A DNA stretch of 64,000 nt from Bradyrhizobium algeriense (GCF_036924595.1 NZ_JAZHRV010000001.1:1240001-1304000), one strand, 5' to 3'; shown: positions 54,104 to 63,781, numbered from the stretch's first letter. The notes: generated by a model not told the origin, from the sequence alone. Numbers and translations are program-made.

Positions 54104-54689
54104 CAGACGCTCCTATTATTCGCGCTGGACTCAGGTAAACGAACAGACAAAGGCAGATCAGCGCCATCCCTGCGATCGGATAGCGGAGCGCTGCGACTCC
54201 CGCGGCGGCGAACACTGCCAGCGTCGCAAACGAGCGCATACGCATCATCGATCGGACTCTCGGCTCAACCTTGTGAGGCGCGGATTTGTCGACGGCCTCC
54301 AGGCACAGCAGCAGATAAGTTACATTGACCAGGAAGAAATCGCCCGCATAGAAGGCGACTGCGGCGGCGCCCAATCGGGTGGTCGCGATCCATGCGGTGG
54401 CAAACGGGATCAATGAGACGGCGAACAGATGCGCAAAGTTTCCCCAAATCAAACGCTGTGTTGCGGCATCGGGAAACCGCAAAAGGTGGTGATGATTTAC
54501 CCAGACGATTGCGATGAATGCGTAGCTGATCGTGTAGCTGATTGCGGTCGGCCATAATTCCAACAATGCTTCAAAGCTCGCCTCCCTTGGAGGGTGTAGT
54601 TCCAGCACCAGAATCGTGATGATCACGGCGAATACACCATCGGAAAAGGCGTTCATTCTGTCTGGTGTGGCTATCTCTCTATTCGCCAT
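54069..54689 (-). CDS. TMEM175-family potassium channel-like protein
   Basis: A 206-residue membrane protein with six spans. The family hallmark RMNAFSDGVFAVIITILVLE opens span 1 (FSDGVFAI-type filter motif). Further spans: TAISYTISYAFIAIVWVNHH, GNFAHLFAVSLIPFATAWIA and later ones. Bacterial TMEM175 proteins conduct potassium weakly selectively. First gene of the operon; 207 bases separate it from the divergent BTAD regulator, leaving room for both promoters. Confidence 0.85.
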   Translation of the reverse strand: MANREIATPDRMNAFSDGVFAVIITILVLELHPPREASFEALLELWPTAISYTISYAFIAIVWVNHHHLLRFPDAATQRLIWGNFAHLFAVSLIPFATAWIATTRLGAAAVAFYAGDFFLVNVTYLLLCLEAVDKSAPHKVEPRVRSMMRMRSFATLAVFAAAGVAALRYPIAGMALICLCLFVYLSPARIIGASDESGQIQNSRS

Positions 54690-54896
54690 CGCGGTGCACC
54701 TTGGACACTATGATCACGGCAGGTTGGCCGCCCTGTCCGAGTATCTGGCCGAGAATGCCTTCTTGCAGCCATGCGCCTGATCTCGTTGAGCTTTCTTCTT
54801 CTTGGCTTGGCTGAAATGTGTTAATTTGCTCGGTAGCCAGAAGATGTCCTACTCCCGCTATAGGCGGCCCGCGTTGGAGCGAGCGTTGGAGTGATC

Positions 54897-56882
54897 ATGG
54901 AAATGGCGAGCAAGTTGACGGATCGGGTGCTGTTGCTGGGACCGCTTCAGGTCATCCACGATGGTATACCTTTGGACCAGCCGCCTTCGCGTAAGGTCCG
55001 GGCCCTCCTTGGGTATCTCGCGATGTCACCGCGCCCTGTCGCCCGCGAAAAGCTGTGCGAGTTGTTTTGGGACGTAGCGGACGACCCACGCAGCGAGTTG
55101 CGCTGGTGCCTTTCCAAGCTACGGCCCCTCCTGGACCGGCCGACAGAGAGGCGGATTGTCGCCGACCGCAAGCAGGTTTGGGTCAATGCAGGTTCGCTTG
55201 ATGTCGATGCCCAGTCTGTCACGCTACGAATGCAGAAGACGTTGTCAGAGGGTTCACCCGGCGAGCTTCGGTCGCTGTTGGCTTTGTTCAGGGGTGACTT
55301 CCTCGAGGGTGTTTCGGTGGATGGCGCTCCATCGATCGAAAACTGGCTTGCTGGCCAGCGCCACCGCTTCAGTCAGATGCGACAACAGCTTCTCGAACGG
55401 CTCAGTTCAGTCCTGCCGCCGGAGAGCGACGATCGTATCGAATACCTGCGAGAATGCATCGAAGTGGCGCCGTTCGACGAAGCGATTCACCTCGAACTGG
55501 TTCGCACGCTGCTCCGCCGTGGCCTTTATGCGGAGGCTCAGCGCCATATCGGGGTGTCCGTAGCCCGCTTCCGCGCTGAAGCCATCGATCCGGGTCCGCT
55601 TCAGGCCGCTTTCGCAGCAGCACTGCGATTCACTTCGAAGTCTGGCGTCGTAAGCTTGATCGATATCGCTCGTTTCGACGCTCCTTCGAACTCACCAACG
55701 GTGGACACGCAAAAACCTACGCTACTTTTGCTGCCTTTCACGGCGGCGCCGGAGAGCGTTGCGGATGCTGACAGCATCACCAGCGACATCATCTTTGGTT
55801 TCGCGAAATTGCGAAGCTTCAGCATTATTGCCCGAGGAACGGCTTTTTCGCTGCGCAGCTTGCCTCCCGGAACAGCAGCCGCCCTGGTGAGTGCGCAATA
55901 CGTGGCGTCCGGCCATTTGCGACGGGATAGGAACGGTTATGTCGTTTCAGTGGAACTGATCGACCCAAAAAGCGATCGCATCTTCTGGGTCGACGAGTTC
56001 AGATGTGATGCCGGTGACTCCTACGCCGTACCTCCCTTGCTGGCCGCGCGCATCATAACAGGTTTGGACGCGGAGATTCATGTCATCGAACGAAATCGCG
56101 CGCTGCTCATCCCGCCAGCTTCGCTGGATGCATGGCAGGCTTACCATCGAGGCCTGACCAGCATGTCTCGCTTCACAAGCGACGGTAACCGGGAGGCTCA
56201 GTACTTCTTCAACAGGGCGATCGCCCGCGACCCGAGTTTCTCGAGAAGCTATGCGGGATTATCGTTCACGCATTTTCACAACGCCTTTCATCTGAACGTA
56301 CGTGAATCAAATCGCGAGATTGCTTTGGCATTGGAGACTGCCGAGCAAGCGCTCTTGGCGGATCCCAGCGACCCGGCGGCACATTGCGCGGTCGGTCGGG
56401 CAAAATGGCTCGCGTATTCCCATGAGGGCGCCGTCGACGGCCTCAATCGATCCATTGATTTAAGTCCCAACTACGCGTTCGCTCACTATTCTCTTGCATT
56501 TGTGCAATGCCAGACGGGCGCTCCCGAGAGCGCGATAGCTGCGGCCGATATCGCGGCTCGTCTCAGCCCGTTTGATCCGATGATGTTTGGAACCTATAGG
56601 GTGCGGACGTTCGCGCTGCTTCGTCTCGGCAAAATTCAAGAGGCCGCTCAATGTGCCAAGCTTGTTGGGCTAAATGCCGGCGATCATGTTCATGCGCATG
56701 CAGTGTCGGCGCTAACGCTTGCGGCAGCCGGACGGCTGGACGAAGCTCGCGCAGAGCGTCGACGCATCAGCGATCTACGGCCAGATTACAATTTCAGGCA
56801 ATTCAAGGAAGTCCTTCACATGCTCGACGATCTTACGGATATTTACAAAAAGGCCGCGAGGTTGCTGGAAATACCTGAGTAG
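54897..56882 (+). CDS. SARP-like regulator with BTAD and TPR domains
   Basis: A 661-residue transcription regulator. N-terminal winged helix (LGPLQVIHDGIPLDQPPSRK, VRALLGYLAMSPRPVAREKL, LFWDVADDPRSELRWCLSKL), then a BTAD all-helical domain (IEVAPFDEAIHLELVRTLLR), a TolB-like segment (PTLLLLPFTAAPESVADADS) and C-terminal TPR helices (AHCAVGRAKWLAYSHEGAVD). ATG 54897 has GGAG five bases ahead. It faces the TMEM175 operon and probably controls it; the inducer is unknown. It resembles the cyclase protein at 34586 in its second half. Confidence 0.8.
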   Translation: MEMASKLTDRVLLLGPLQVIHDGIPLDQPPSRKVRALLGYLAMSPRPVAREKLCELFWDVADDPRSELRWCLSKLRPLLDRPTERRIVADRKQVWVNAGSLDVDAQSVTLRMQKTLSEGSPGELRSLLALFRGDFLEGVSVDGAPSIENWLAGQRHRFSQMRQQLLERLSSVLPPESDDRIEYLRECIEVAPFDEAIHLELVRTLLRRGLYAEAQRHIGVSVARFRAEAIDPGPLQAAFAAALRFTSKSGVVSLIDIARFDAPSNSPTVDTQKPTLLLLPFTAAPESVADADSITSDIIFGFAKLRSFSIIARGTAFSLRSLPPGTAAALVSAQYVASGHLRRDRNGYVVSVELIDPKSDRIFWVDEFRCDAGDSYAVPPLLAARIITGLDAEIHVIERNRALLIPPASLDAWQAYHRGLTSMSRFTSDGNREAQYFFNRAIARDPSFSRSYAGLSFTHFHNAFHLNVRESNREIALALETAEQALLADPSDPAAHCAVGRAKWLAYSHEGAVDGLNRSIDLSPNYAFAHYSLAFVQCQTGAPESAIAAADIAARLSPFDPMMFGTYRVRTFALLRLGKIQEAAQCAKLVGLNAGDHVHAHAVSALTLAAAGRLDEARAERRRISDLRPDYNFRQFKEVLHMLDDLTDIYKKAARLLEIPE

Positions 56883-57128
56883 GCGAAAAAGGCTGCGACG
56901 AGACGGAATCTGGGTGATGTGCGGCTCTACCACGATGCTCTGTTGCATTAGACTCGCATTTGCGCCCCACATGACCTCATTTTCGACTGCCGAGCTGCAC
57001 GCGCCAGTTCGGATGTTCGTGTAACTGAAGGACCATGCACGGGATTGTGAACTGAAGTGCCTGCAGCGTCCGTAACGAGTGGACCTACGCTCGCGTACAG
57101 CCAGTATCCATAATAAGGGAGCGGCAAG

Positions 57129-57623
57129 GTGCGAGAGCTGACGAGAACCTTTAACATTGCAGAATCTGGAGCGGGGTCCTATCGACTTTTGGCCGTCCTG
57201 CGCTGGGTCATGGTCGTGATTTTCGTATCCTTCGGTATGCAGAAGTTTACCCTGCAGTCGGCTCAGGGCATCGAGCAGTTCATAAGTAATAGTCCGCTAG
57301 TGTCCTGGCTATCGATCTTCGGTTTTAGGGGGGAAGCTTATGTCCTTGGCGTAACCGAATTTGTCATCGCAATCTTGCTCGCTGCTGGCGCATTCAATCC
57401 GATACTGTCGGCATTGGGATCGCTCATGGGGGTCGTTACTTTCATGGTGACCTGGTCGTTCTTCTTCACGACTCCCGGAGTTGTCAAATGGAGCATTTCA
57501 ACGGACCCGATGGCGTGGAATTTGGCCGGCGAGTTCTTATTCAAGGACATTGTGCTGCTGTGCGTTTGCGCAGTGCTGCTTTTGGCATCACTGCCTCAGA
57601 CCATCACGCGGCTGCGTTCCTAG
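57129..57623 (+). CDS. DUF417 (YkgB-like) membrane protein
   Basis: A 164-residue protein with four spans: LRWVMVVIFVSFGMQKFTLQ, the FRGEAYVLGVTEFVIAILLA region, LGSLMGVVTFMVTWSFFFTT and DIVLLCVCAVLLLASL. The QKF-T-GI and PLVSWL marks fit DUF417, relatives of DoxX. Start GTG 57129 with GGGAG ahead. It sits between the regulator and the transposase. Role unknown; in other bacteria it is linked to reactive-species stress. Confidence 0.85.
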   Translation: MRELTRTFNIAESGAGSYRLLAVLRWVMVVIFVSFGMQKFTLQSAQGIEQFISNSPLVSWLSIFGFRGEAYVLGVTEFVIAILLAAGAFNPILSALGSLMGVVTFMVTWSFFFTTPGVVKWSISTDPMAWNLAGEFLFKDIVLLCVCAVLLLASLPQTITRLRS

Positions 57624-57823
57624 AGGTTTATGCCGCATTGGGGACCTAGCACGCGCAGGATTGCTACTCTGAGGATACGTCTGCTATAGGGTCATGAACG
57701 CCAAAACTCGAGGTGAGCATAATAGGTCCGCTTTCGGGTGCATAGCGGCCGACCCTCCCTGCCGGGGTACGTTGAGCCGGACCGTCTTGCTGTGATTCAA
57801 GCTCCTGATCGAGGGGGCGAATC

Positions 57824-58576
57824 ATGCGCTACGAACTCACTGACGAGGAGTGGATTGCAATCAGGCCGCTGCTACCGAACAAGCCGCGCGGCGTGCCGCG
57901 GGTGAATGATCGTCGTGTCCTCAATGGCGTCTTCTGGGTGTTGCGATCTGGAGCGCCATGGCGCGATCTGCCGGAAAACTTCGGTCGTACACGACCTGCT
58001 ACAATCGCTTCGTTCGCTAGCGACGAGGGGGCGTGTGGGCCCAGATTATGAACGCTGTGGCAGGCGCCCATAATGCCCCCGTCCAGATGCTCGACACTTC
58101 CATTATCCGCGTGCATCAGCATGGAGCGTGCATCACCAGAAACCAGAGACAGTCGATGGCACGGTTACGGGGCGGGTGACCAGCAAGATTCATGCGCTCG
58201 TCGACGGTAATGGCCTGCATGTGCGGCTGGCACTGACACCTGGCGAGGCCTATGACAATCGACTTGCTGCAAAACTGCTGTCGCATCTGAAATCCTGGTC
58301 AATGCTGCTTGCCGACCGTGGCCACGATGCCGATTGGATCAGGGAGCTCGCCATGAAGAAAGGCGCGTGGGCTAACATCCCATCCAAGAGCAATCGAAAC
58401 GATCCAATCTGCTTCAGCCCTTTTCTCTACCGCGCCCGCAACAGGGTTGAACGGTTCTTCAATCGGATCAAGCAATGTCGTCGTGTTGCTACACGCTATG
58501 ATAAACTTGCCGACAACTATCTTACCTTCGTCCAGCTCGCATCCATCCGGCTATGGCTGGCTGCGTGTAATGAGTC
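57824..58576 (+). mobile_element. IS5-type transposase, broken
   Basis: Three frames rebuild an IS5-like transposase: MRYELTDEEWIAIRPLLPNK, VLRSGAPWRDLPENFG; then in a second frame YTTCYNRFVR, a TAG in place of Trp, VWAQIMNAVAG and LDTSIIRVHQHGACI; then a third frame with TSKIHALVDGN, MLLADRGHDADWIRELAMKK, NRVERFFNRIKQCRRVATRY and FVQLASIRLWL. Two frameshifts and a stop make it inactive. Its 3' end (NESTP) runs straight into the C-terminal half of the DUF3606 gene. A second copy remnant lies at 63782. Confidence 0.85.
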
Positions 58577-58591
58577 CACGCCCCAGGATAA

Positions 58592-58768
58592 GAGTCGAAA
58601 AAGACCCGGCGCTCGGCCGCCGCTGTGAAAAAGGCCGTCAAGAAGGTCGGCAACAGCCGAAAGCGGGTCGAGAAGCGGCTTGGACGCCGAGCCGACTTGG
58701 CCGGCACCGATTTCCCGGCGTTAGCAGTCCGGTGGGCATTCAGGGCAAGTGTCGCCAATCGAGGCTAA
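58592..58768 (+). pseudogene. DUF3606-like protein, C-terminal half
   Basis: The frame ESKKTRRSAAAVKKAVKKVG continues with NSRKRVEKRLGRRADLAG and ends at 58768. It is the usual C-terminal helix of the DUF3606-type protein whose N-terminus lies at 49770. No start codon precedes it; TAA lies just upstream. Its last codons overlap the convergent small gene at 58721. Confidence 0.7.
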
Positions 58769-58987
58769 TGCGTCTTCGATTTCGGCGATCGCCTCCGTCC
58801 CGGAAAGTCCGTTCGGCGGATATTGGCGGGCGATGTCGAAGGCGCGCTCACGGGCGTGCGGATCGGCGAGATCTTTCATCCAGCCGTGCTCCTCGCATTC
58901 GCGGAAAGCGTCCGCTTCCTGCAGCACCGAAATGGCCCAGCCACGCAGCGTCCGGATCGCAGATGGGCGCTCTTTCGTCATAAGCAT
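58721..58987 (-). CDS. Conserved hypothetical protein (88 aa)
   Basis: An 88-residue acidic protein with AGGAG eight bases before ATG 58987. Segments ISVLQEADAFRECEEHGWMK, DLADPHARERAFDIARQYPP and EAIAEIEDALASIGDTCPEC look conserved among rhizobial proteins; the C-terminus has a CPECPPDC cysteine cluster that may bind metal. No function known. Confidence 0.75.
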   Translation of the reverse strand: MLMTKERPSAIRTLRGWAISVLQEADAFRECEEHGWMKDLADPHARERAFDIARQYPPNGLSGTEAIAEIEDALASIGDTCPECPPDC

Positions 58988-59088
58988 TGGAGTTTCTCCT
59001 GCCGGAAGGAATCCCTACGGCCGGCGGTTCGTTCCTTGTCCCTGTCACAGAGCAGGGATTCGAAATGGTGGTGCTTATCCACGAAGCT

Positions 59089-61206
59089 CTAGCGCCACAT
59101 CCCTCTCATTCGAGCTGCGATGTCGACGCGAGGCCCTTGGCTTGGGCCGCGTGCAGCGGCGTCTGCAGACGCCGTCGGCCAATTGGTGCGCTCGAACAGG
59201 CCGAGCAGCTTCTCGGGGATGAAGCGGGTTCGCGATGCATAAGCGTGCCGGTCACCCTGTGAGTGCTGGCCGTGCGTGAAGAAGCGTTGCGGCACCACCA
59301 GATGGAGATCGTCCTTTGCCCGCGTCATCGCGACGTAGAGAAGGCGGCGCTCCTCCTCGAGCTCGGCGGAGGTGCCTGCTCCCAGGTCAGACGGCATGCA
59401 GCCGTCGACCACGTTGAGAACGTAAACCGACTTCCATTCCTGGCCCTTGGCCGAGTGGATGGTCGACAGGATCAGATAATCCTCGTCCAGCAACGGCACG
59501 CCGGCCTGGTCGCTGGTTGCGTCCGGCGGATCCAGGGTAAGTTCCGTCAGGAAGCGTTCGCGCGAAGGGTATCCGCCGGCTATCTGTTCGAGTTGAACGA
59601 GGTCGGCGCGCCGGACCTCAGCGTCCTCATGGATGCGCTCGAGATGTGGTTCATACCAGAGGCGGGCACGCTCCAGGTCCGATGGCCATTCCGTGTAGCG
59701 GAGGTTTCCGACAGTTTCGACGAAGGTGGTCCAATCGTCGCCGGTGCGGGGCAGGCAGGGAAGGCTGCAAAGCGCGCCGAGTGGGTCAGTGGCTTCAGCC
59801 ATGTGATCGAGGATGCGCTGCGCGGAGGCGGGACCGATACCCGGCAACAGGTGCAGCACGCGGAAACCGGCGACGCGATCGCGTGGATTCTCGGCGAACC
59901 GCAGCAGGGCGAGCATGTCCTTGACGTGCGCAGCATCGAGAAATTTCAGGCCGCCGAACTTCACGAACGGGATGTTGCGACGGGTGAGTTCGACTTCCAG
60001 CGGGCCGCTGTGCGAGGACGTGCGGAACAGCACCGCCTGCTGCTTGAGGAGGGCGCCTTCCTCGCGGGTTTCGAGAATGCGTTTGACGATATACCGCGCC
60101 TGGTCTGCCTCGTCACGTACTGCCACCAAGCGAGGTTTTGTTGACGACGAGCGCTCGGTCCATAGGTTCTTGGTGAAGCGCTCCCTGGCGAGATCGATAA
60201 CGCCGTTTGCCGCGGAAAGGATTGGCTGCGTCGAACGATAGTTGCGGTCGAGGGTGACGATCTCCGCCCTCGGACTGAATTGATCAGGAAAATCGAGAAT
60301 GTTGCGAACAGTGGCGGCCCGAAAGGAATAAATCGATTGCGCGTCGTCGCCGACCACGGTGAGGCCACGGCCTCCCGGCTTCAAGGCGAGCAGGACCGAT
60401 GACTGCAGACGGTTCGTGTCCTGATATTCGTCGACGAGGACATGATCGAAGCGGCCGCCGATATCGTCGGCGATGCCGGGGTCGGACATCATCTGTGCCC
60501 AGTACAGAAGAAGATCATCGTAATCGAGAACGTTGTGCTTCTGCTTGGCCTCGACGTACGCTGCGAAAAGTTCCTTCAGTTCATTGGCCCAGCCGGCGCA
60601 CCACGGGTAAGACGCTCCGAGCACTTGGACCAGCTCGGCCTCGGCGTTGACGCAGCGTGAATAGATCGAAAGGCATGTGCCCTTGGCAGGAAATCGGCTC
60701 TCGGTCTTCGAGAGCCCGCGCTCGTGCCTGACCAAATTCATCAGGTCGGCCGAGTCCTCGCGATCGTGAATGGTAAAAGCAGGATTGAGGCCAATCTGGT
60801 CGGCATATTCGCGAAGCAGTCGGGCACCGATACCATGGAACGTGCCGGCCCAACTGAGCGCGTCCGTCATGATCCCGGCATCAGCACCAAGCACCTTGCG
60901 AGCGATCCGCTCGACGCGCCTTGACATCTCGGACGCAGCACGCCGCGAGAACGTCATCAGCAAGATCCGGCGAGGGTCGGCGCCGCTGACGATGAGGTGG
61001 GCGACACGGTGGGCAAGGGTATTCGTCTTGCCGGATCCGGCGCCGGCGATGACCAGCAGGGGAGTTCCGACATGACCGTCGGCGGCGACCCCGTGCTCGA
61101 CGGCTCGACGCTGTTCCGGGTTCAGCGTCTCAAGATATGATGCGGCCGTCGACGCGAGCACGATCGTCCCCCTGTTAGAACTGCACGCTCGATGATTCTC
61201 GCTCAA
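59089..61206 (-). CDS. UvrD/Rep-family DNA helicase
   Basis: A 705-residue superfamily 1A helicase. Motifs: Q-like LNPEQRRAVEHG, Walker A VIAGAGSGKTNTL (54-61), Ia LMTFSRRAASEMSRR, II HVLVDEYQDTN, III VVGDDAQSIYSFRAA, IV TLDRNYRSTQPIL, V LSTIHSAKGQEWKSVYV and VI EEERRLLYVAMTRAKDDL. All are intact, so it should unwind DNA in repair or restart. Shorter C-terminal part than E. coli UvrD (720). Near SRAP and nuclease genes, consistent with a repair neighbourhood. Confidence 0.92.
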   Translation of the reverse strand: MSENHRACSSNRGTIVLASTAASYLETLNPEQRRAVEHGVAADGHVGTPLLVIAGAGSGKTNTLAHRVAHLIVSGADPRRILLMTFSRRAASEMSRRVERIARKVLGADAGIMTDALSWAGTFHGIGARLLREYADQIGLNPAFTIHDREDSADLMNLVRHERGLSKTESRFPAKGTCLSIYSRCVNAEAELVQVLGASYPWCAGWANELKELFAAYVEAKQKHNVLDYDDLLLYWAQMMSDPGIADDIGGRFDHVLVDEYQDTNRLQSSVLLALKPGGRGLTVVGDDAQSIYSFRAATVRNILDFPDQFSPRAEIVTLDRNYRSTQPILSAANGVIDLARERFTKNLWTERSSSTKPRLVAVRDEADQARYIVKRILETREEGALLKQQAVLFRTSSHSGPLEVELTRRNIPFVKFGGLKFLDAAHVKDMLALLRFAENPRDRVAGFRVLHLLPGIGPASAQRILDHMAEATDPLGALCSLPCLPRTGDDWTTFVETVGNLRYTEWPSDLERARLWYEPHLERIHEDAEVRRADLVQLEQIAGGYPSRERFLTELTLDPPDATSDQAGVPLLDEDYLILSTIHSAKGQEWKSVYVLNVVDGCMPSDLGAGTSAELEEERRLLYVAMTRAKDDLHLVVPQRFFTHGQHSQGDRHAYASRTRFIPEKLLGLFERTNWPTASADAAARGPSQGPRVDIAARMRGMWR

Positions 61207-61291
61207 ATCGCAATGAGATCGGCTACGGTGCGACCCCAGTAGAGAGCTTCCTTCAGTCCCTCCCTGCGTTCCGGCGCTCCGTGCATACCGC

Positions 61292-61954
61292 CTACACCGC
61301 CGCCTTGTCTTCCTTGTCTTCGCCGCGCAGGACGATCTTCAGCGCGTCGTCAGGCAAAGGGCGCTGCAGCGCCTTCGCCTCATCCCACGGAGCGCGCATC
61401 CAGACGTCGCGCTCTTCCTCGGTCGTCAGGATCACCGGCATTGCCTTCGGATGGATCGGCGCGACGATCGGGTTCGGTGATGTTGTCAAGAAACCATACA
61501 CGAGATGAGGGCCGGGGATCGGCTTCGACTTCGTGCCTCGATCGCCCTTGAACTCGGTCCAGATGCCGGCGAACATGAACAGCGGTCGGCTGTCGTCGAG
61601 CGCAAACCAGACCACATCTTTCTTTTTGGTCTCCGGGTTCACCTCGGGTGCGTACTCGGCGAAGCTGTTCGCCGGCACAAGGCAGCGGTTCTCTGGCTTC
61701 AGCCAGCCGCGCCAGTGGGGAGAGGACGTGTTGCGAATGTTGGTTACCGGCGGGCCGCCGGTCCTCGGTGGCGGCGGCATGCCCCAGCGCATCAGGACCA
61801 TTTCTTCAGCATCGCTGGCGCTGCGGATCACCGGTGCCGGATAGTCCGGAAAAACCCCAGGCATCGGCGGCAGGTTGCCCACGTACCGGTTCATGCGTCG
61901 GAATAGGCCGGCAATCGCCGCCTGGTTCGTGGTGATCGAATACAGATTGCACAT
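61292..61954 (-). CDS. SRAP-domain protein (YedK/HMCES family)
   Basis: A 220-residue SRAP protein that crosslinks to abasic sites in single-stranded DNA through Cys2 (start [11 protein letters not shown]). Other marks: [59 protein letters not shown] and the active-site His region [15 protein letters not shown]. Start ATG 61954 gives the needed N-terminal Cys after Met removal. A decayed paralog is at 38440. Stand-alone gene downstream in the helicase neighbourhood. Confidence 0.92.
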   Translation of the reverse strand: MCNLYSITTNQAAIAGLFRRMNRYVGNLPPMPGVFPDYPAPVIRSASDAEEMVLMRWGMPPPPRTGGPPVTNIRNTSSPHWRGWLKPENRCLVPANSFAEYAPEVNPETKKKDVVWFALDDSRPLFMFAGIWTEFKGDRGTKSKPIPGPHLVYGFLTTSPNPIVAPIHPKAMPVILTTEEERDVWMRAPWDEAKALQRPLPDDALKIVLRGEDKEDKAAV

Positions 61955-62041
61955 TTTAGCGGTCGCTCTCGACGGGCAACGACGTCGCCGGGCCGGGGCA
62001 CTCCGCGTGACCGAACATCCCTTGGTCTGCATGTCCAGCCG

Positions 62042-62338
62042 TCACGATGACTTCCTCACCCCGTTTTGTTCAAATGATCGCATCATGATGCCGTCGAGGA
62101 TCTTGCCGGCAGCTGCTCGAACTTTTCGCTCGGTGTCCTCAGGCATCGGTGGCAGCTTATAGCTCGCCACGAGATCGGTAAGTTCGCTATGTACGTCCGT
62201 ACGGAAGCCACGCGGATCATCCGCCATTTCCGACAGCAGCTGAAATAGCGTCGCGAGCATGAACTGCATCGCCACGTCGGCTCCCATCTGCTCGGCCTGA
62301 TCATCCGTGATGAAGGAAAGCCTGTCCTGATGTTGCAT
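62042..62338 (-). CDS. Hypothetical protein (98 aa)
   Basis: A 98-residue helical protein (QAEQMGADVAMQFMLATLFQ, LLSEMADDPRGFRTDVHSEL, ERKVRAAAGKILDGIMMRSF). No membrane span, no known domain, weak ribosome binding site. Same strand and close to the 68-residue gene at 62362 (23-base gap), so possibly one transcript. Confidence 0.6.
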   Translation of the reverse strand: MQHQDRLSFITDDQAEQMGADVAMQFMLATLFQLLSEMADDPRGFRTDVHSELTDLVASYKLPPMPEDTERKVRAAAGKILDGIMMRSFEQNGVRKSS

Positions 62339-62361
62339 CGCTATTTCACCACACGCTGACT

Positions 62362-62568
62362 CTATCCTGTGTAGGTCCGAAAGCGTCCGCGCGTGTAAGC
62401 ATGCGATACGGCCTTCCTCAACTCCGCTATCTCCGATTCCAGGAGATTGTTCGCAATGATTAGCGCGCGAACAGCCGCACGCGGATCGCCGTCGCAGACG
62501 GCGATCGCCTGGTCGACGGCGGATTCAAGACCATCGTCCTGTTCGTTCGGCTGAGAGACCGAGGACAT
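62362..62568 (-). CDS. Conserved small helical protein (68 aa)
   Basis: A 68-residue protein: AVDQAIAVCDGDPRAAVRAL, IIANNLLESEIAELRKAVSH, then YTRGRFRTYTG. The CDGDPRAAVRALI-N-LE pattern is common to small rhizobial proteins without a name. GGAACAGGGCC precedes the ATG. Possibly a DNA-associated helical hairpin; function unknown. Confidence 0.65.
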   Translation of the reverse strand: MSSVSQPNEQDDGLESAVDQAIAVCDGDPRAAVRALIIANNLLESEIAELRKAVSHAYTRGRFRTYTG

Positions 62569-62618
62569 GGCCCTGTTCCAGGTTGACCGTCGATGGCGTA
62601 TGTTCCTATTTTGTTCTC

Positions 62619-63176
62619 ATGGAGTCAAGCCGGCGTTTCAAGCCGCCCTGGACGCTGATCCGGGAAAATTCGGAGTGCTACGTGGTCAAGGACGCCAACG
62701 GCGTGACCCTGGCATGGCTCTATTGCCGTGATGACGCGCAGCGCTACAGCTTCGGCGTCAGCAAGCTATCCGCCGATGAGGCCCGCCGCATCGGCAAGGC
62801 GATCGCGCGTATTCCCGAATTCATGATGCCGCGTCAAGGCTTCTATCCGCGTGGTGGCGGACCGCGCTGGCGCGCCGATCGGCCGTATCACGTCGCGCTC
62901 GAAGACCGCTACATCCGCGAGCACTGGGATGAAATATACGCGCTCTGCCGGTTGAACAGCCTGCCGTTGAATGCGACCGGCGAGGTGATTGAGAATGACG
63001 GCGTTTGGAGAGCCTACGAGTTTACCTGGCAGATGGATGCAATCCTGTTCTGGGAGCGGTTCGAGGGGCGCTGGCTGCGCGGCACGGAGTTTCACTTTCC
63101 CGAGCGGCCCGAGAACCTTCCGTCGCTGAAGCCGCTCGAGAACTGGCCGAAATCCAGTCCGCGCGATTTGCGATAA
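62619..63176 (+). CDS. Conserved hypothetical protein (185 aa)
   Basis: Two parts are visible. Residues 1-65 (RFKPPWTLIRENSECYVVKD, LSADEARRIGKAIARIPEFM) match a short domain found alone in many rhizobia. Residues 75-160 (RPYHVALEDRYIREHWDEIY, ALCRLNSLPLNATGEVIEND, RFEGRWLRGTEFHFPERPEN) resemble another stand-alone small protein, so this may be a natural fusion. ATG 62619 chosen as the domain start. Function unknown. Confidence 0.65.
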   Translation: MESSRRFKPPWTLIRENSECYVVKDANGVTLAWLYCRDDAQRYSFGVSKLSADEARRIGKAIARIPEFMMPRQGFYPRGGGPRWRADRPYHVALEDRYIREHWDEIYALCRLNSLPLNATGEVIENDGVWRAYEFTWQMDAILFWERFEGRWLRGTEFHFPERPENLPSLKPLENWPKSSPRDLR

Positions 63177-63194
63177 CCACCGGTACCCAACATC

Positions 63195-63719
63195 ATGATC
63201 AAGCGCCGAACATTGGTATTGATGCTTCTTCTGCTGTCAGGCGAGGCGCTAGCTGATGACCTTGTTGGTCGAGCCAGTGTCGATGATGGCGACACACTGG
63301 AAATTCAAGGAAGGCGCATCCGGCTGTGGGGTGTTGACGCGCCGGAGAGCAGCCAGTTATGCCGCGGTGAGGACAGTTCGCAATATCGTTGTGGCGCGCA
63401 GGCAGCAAACGATCTCGACGCATTTATTGCCCGGCGTCCGGTTAACTGCTCGCCCGTTAGCTTCGATCCATATGGCCGGACAATTGCGATCTGTTTAGCC
63501 GGCGGCACCGATCTCGGCGAATGGCTTGTGCGCAAGGGCCTGGCACTGGATTGGCCCCAATACTCCAAGGGCCGATATGATGGCGCTCAGCGCGAGGCCG
63601 AACACGCCGGCCGCGGAATCTGGAAGGGCAGCTACGTCGAGCCGTGGCTCTATCGAGCCTGCATCCGCGCAAGCGGAAAGCCCTCCGACTGTTCGGACGA
63701 CGCAAATGCCCATCCTTGA
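63195..63719 (+). CDS. Secreted thermonuclease-family (SNase-like) protein
   Basis: A 174-residue staphylococcal-nuclease-fold protein. Signal peptide about 1-21 (TLVLMLLLLSGEALA). Core motifs: ASVDDGDTLEIQGRRIRLWG (DGDT), VDAPESSQLC, FDPYGRTIAICLAGG (YGR), LGEWLVRKGLALDWPQYSKG and AGRGIWKGSY. The catalytic set is complete apart from normal family variation. Periplasmic or secreted nuclease. It follows the previous gene by 18 bases. Confidence 0.85.
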   Translation: MIKRRTLVLMLLLLSGEALADDLVGRASVDDGDTLEIQGRRIRLWGVDAPESSQLCRGEDSSQYRCGAQAANDLDAFIARRPVNCSPVSFDPYGRTIAICLAGGTDLGEWLVRKGLALDWPQYSKGRYDGAQREAEHAGRGIWKGSYVEPWLYRACIRASGKPSDCSDDANAHP

Positions 63720-63781
63720 TGAACCCCAATGCGGGGCGTCAATCCACAACGACGATGGCCTATCCCCACAGTCGCGCAAGT

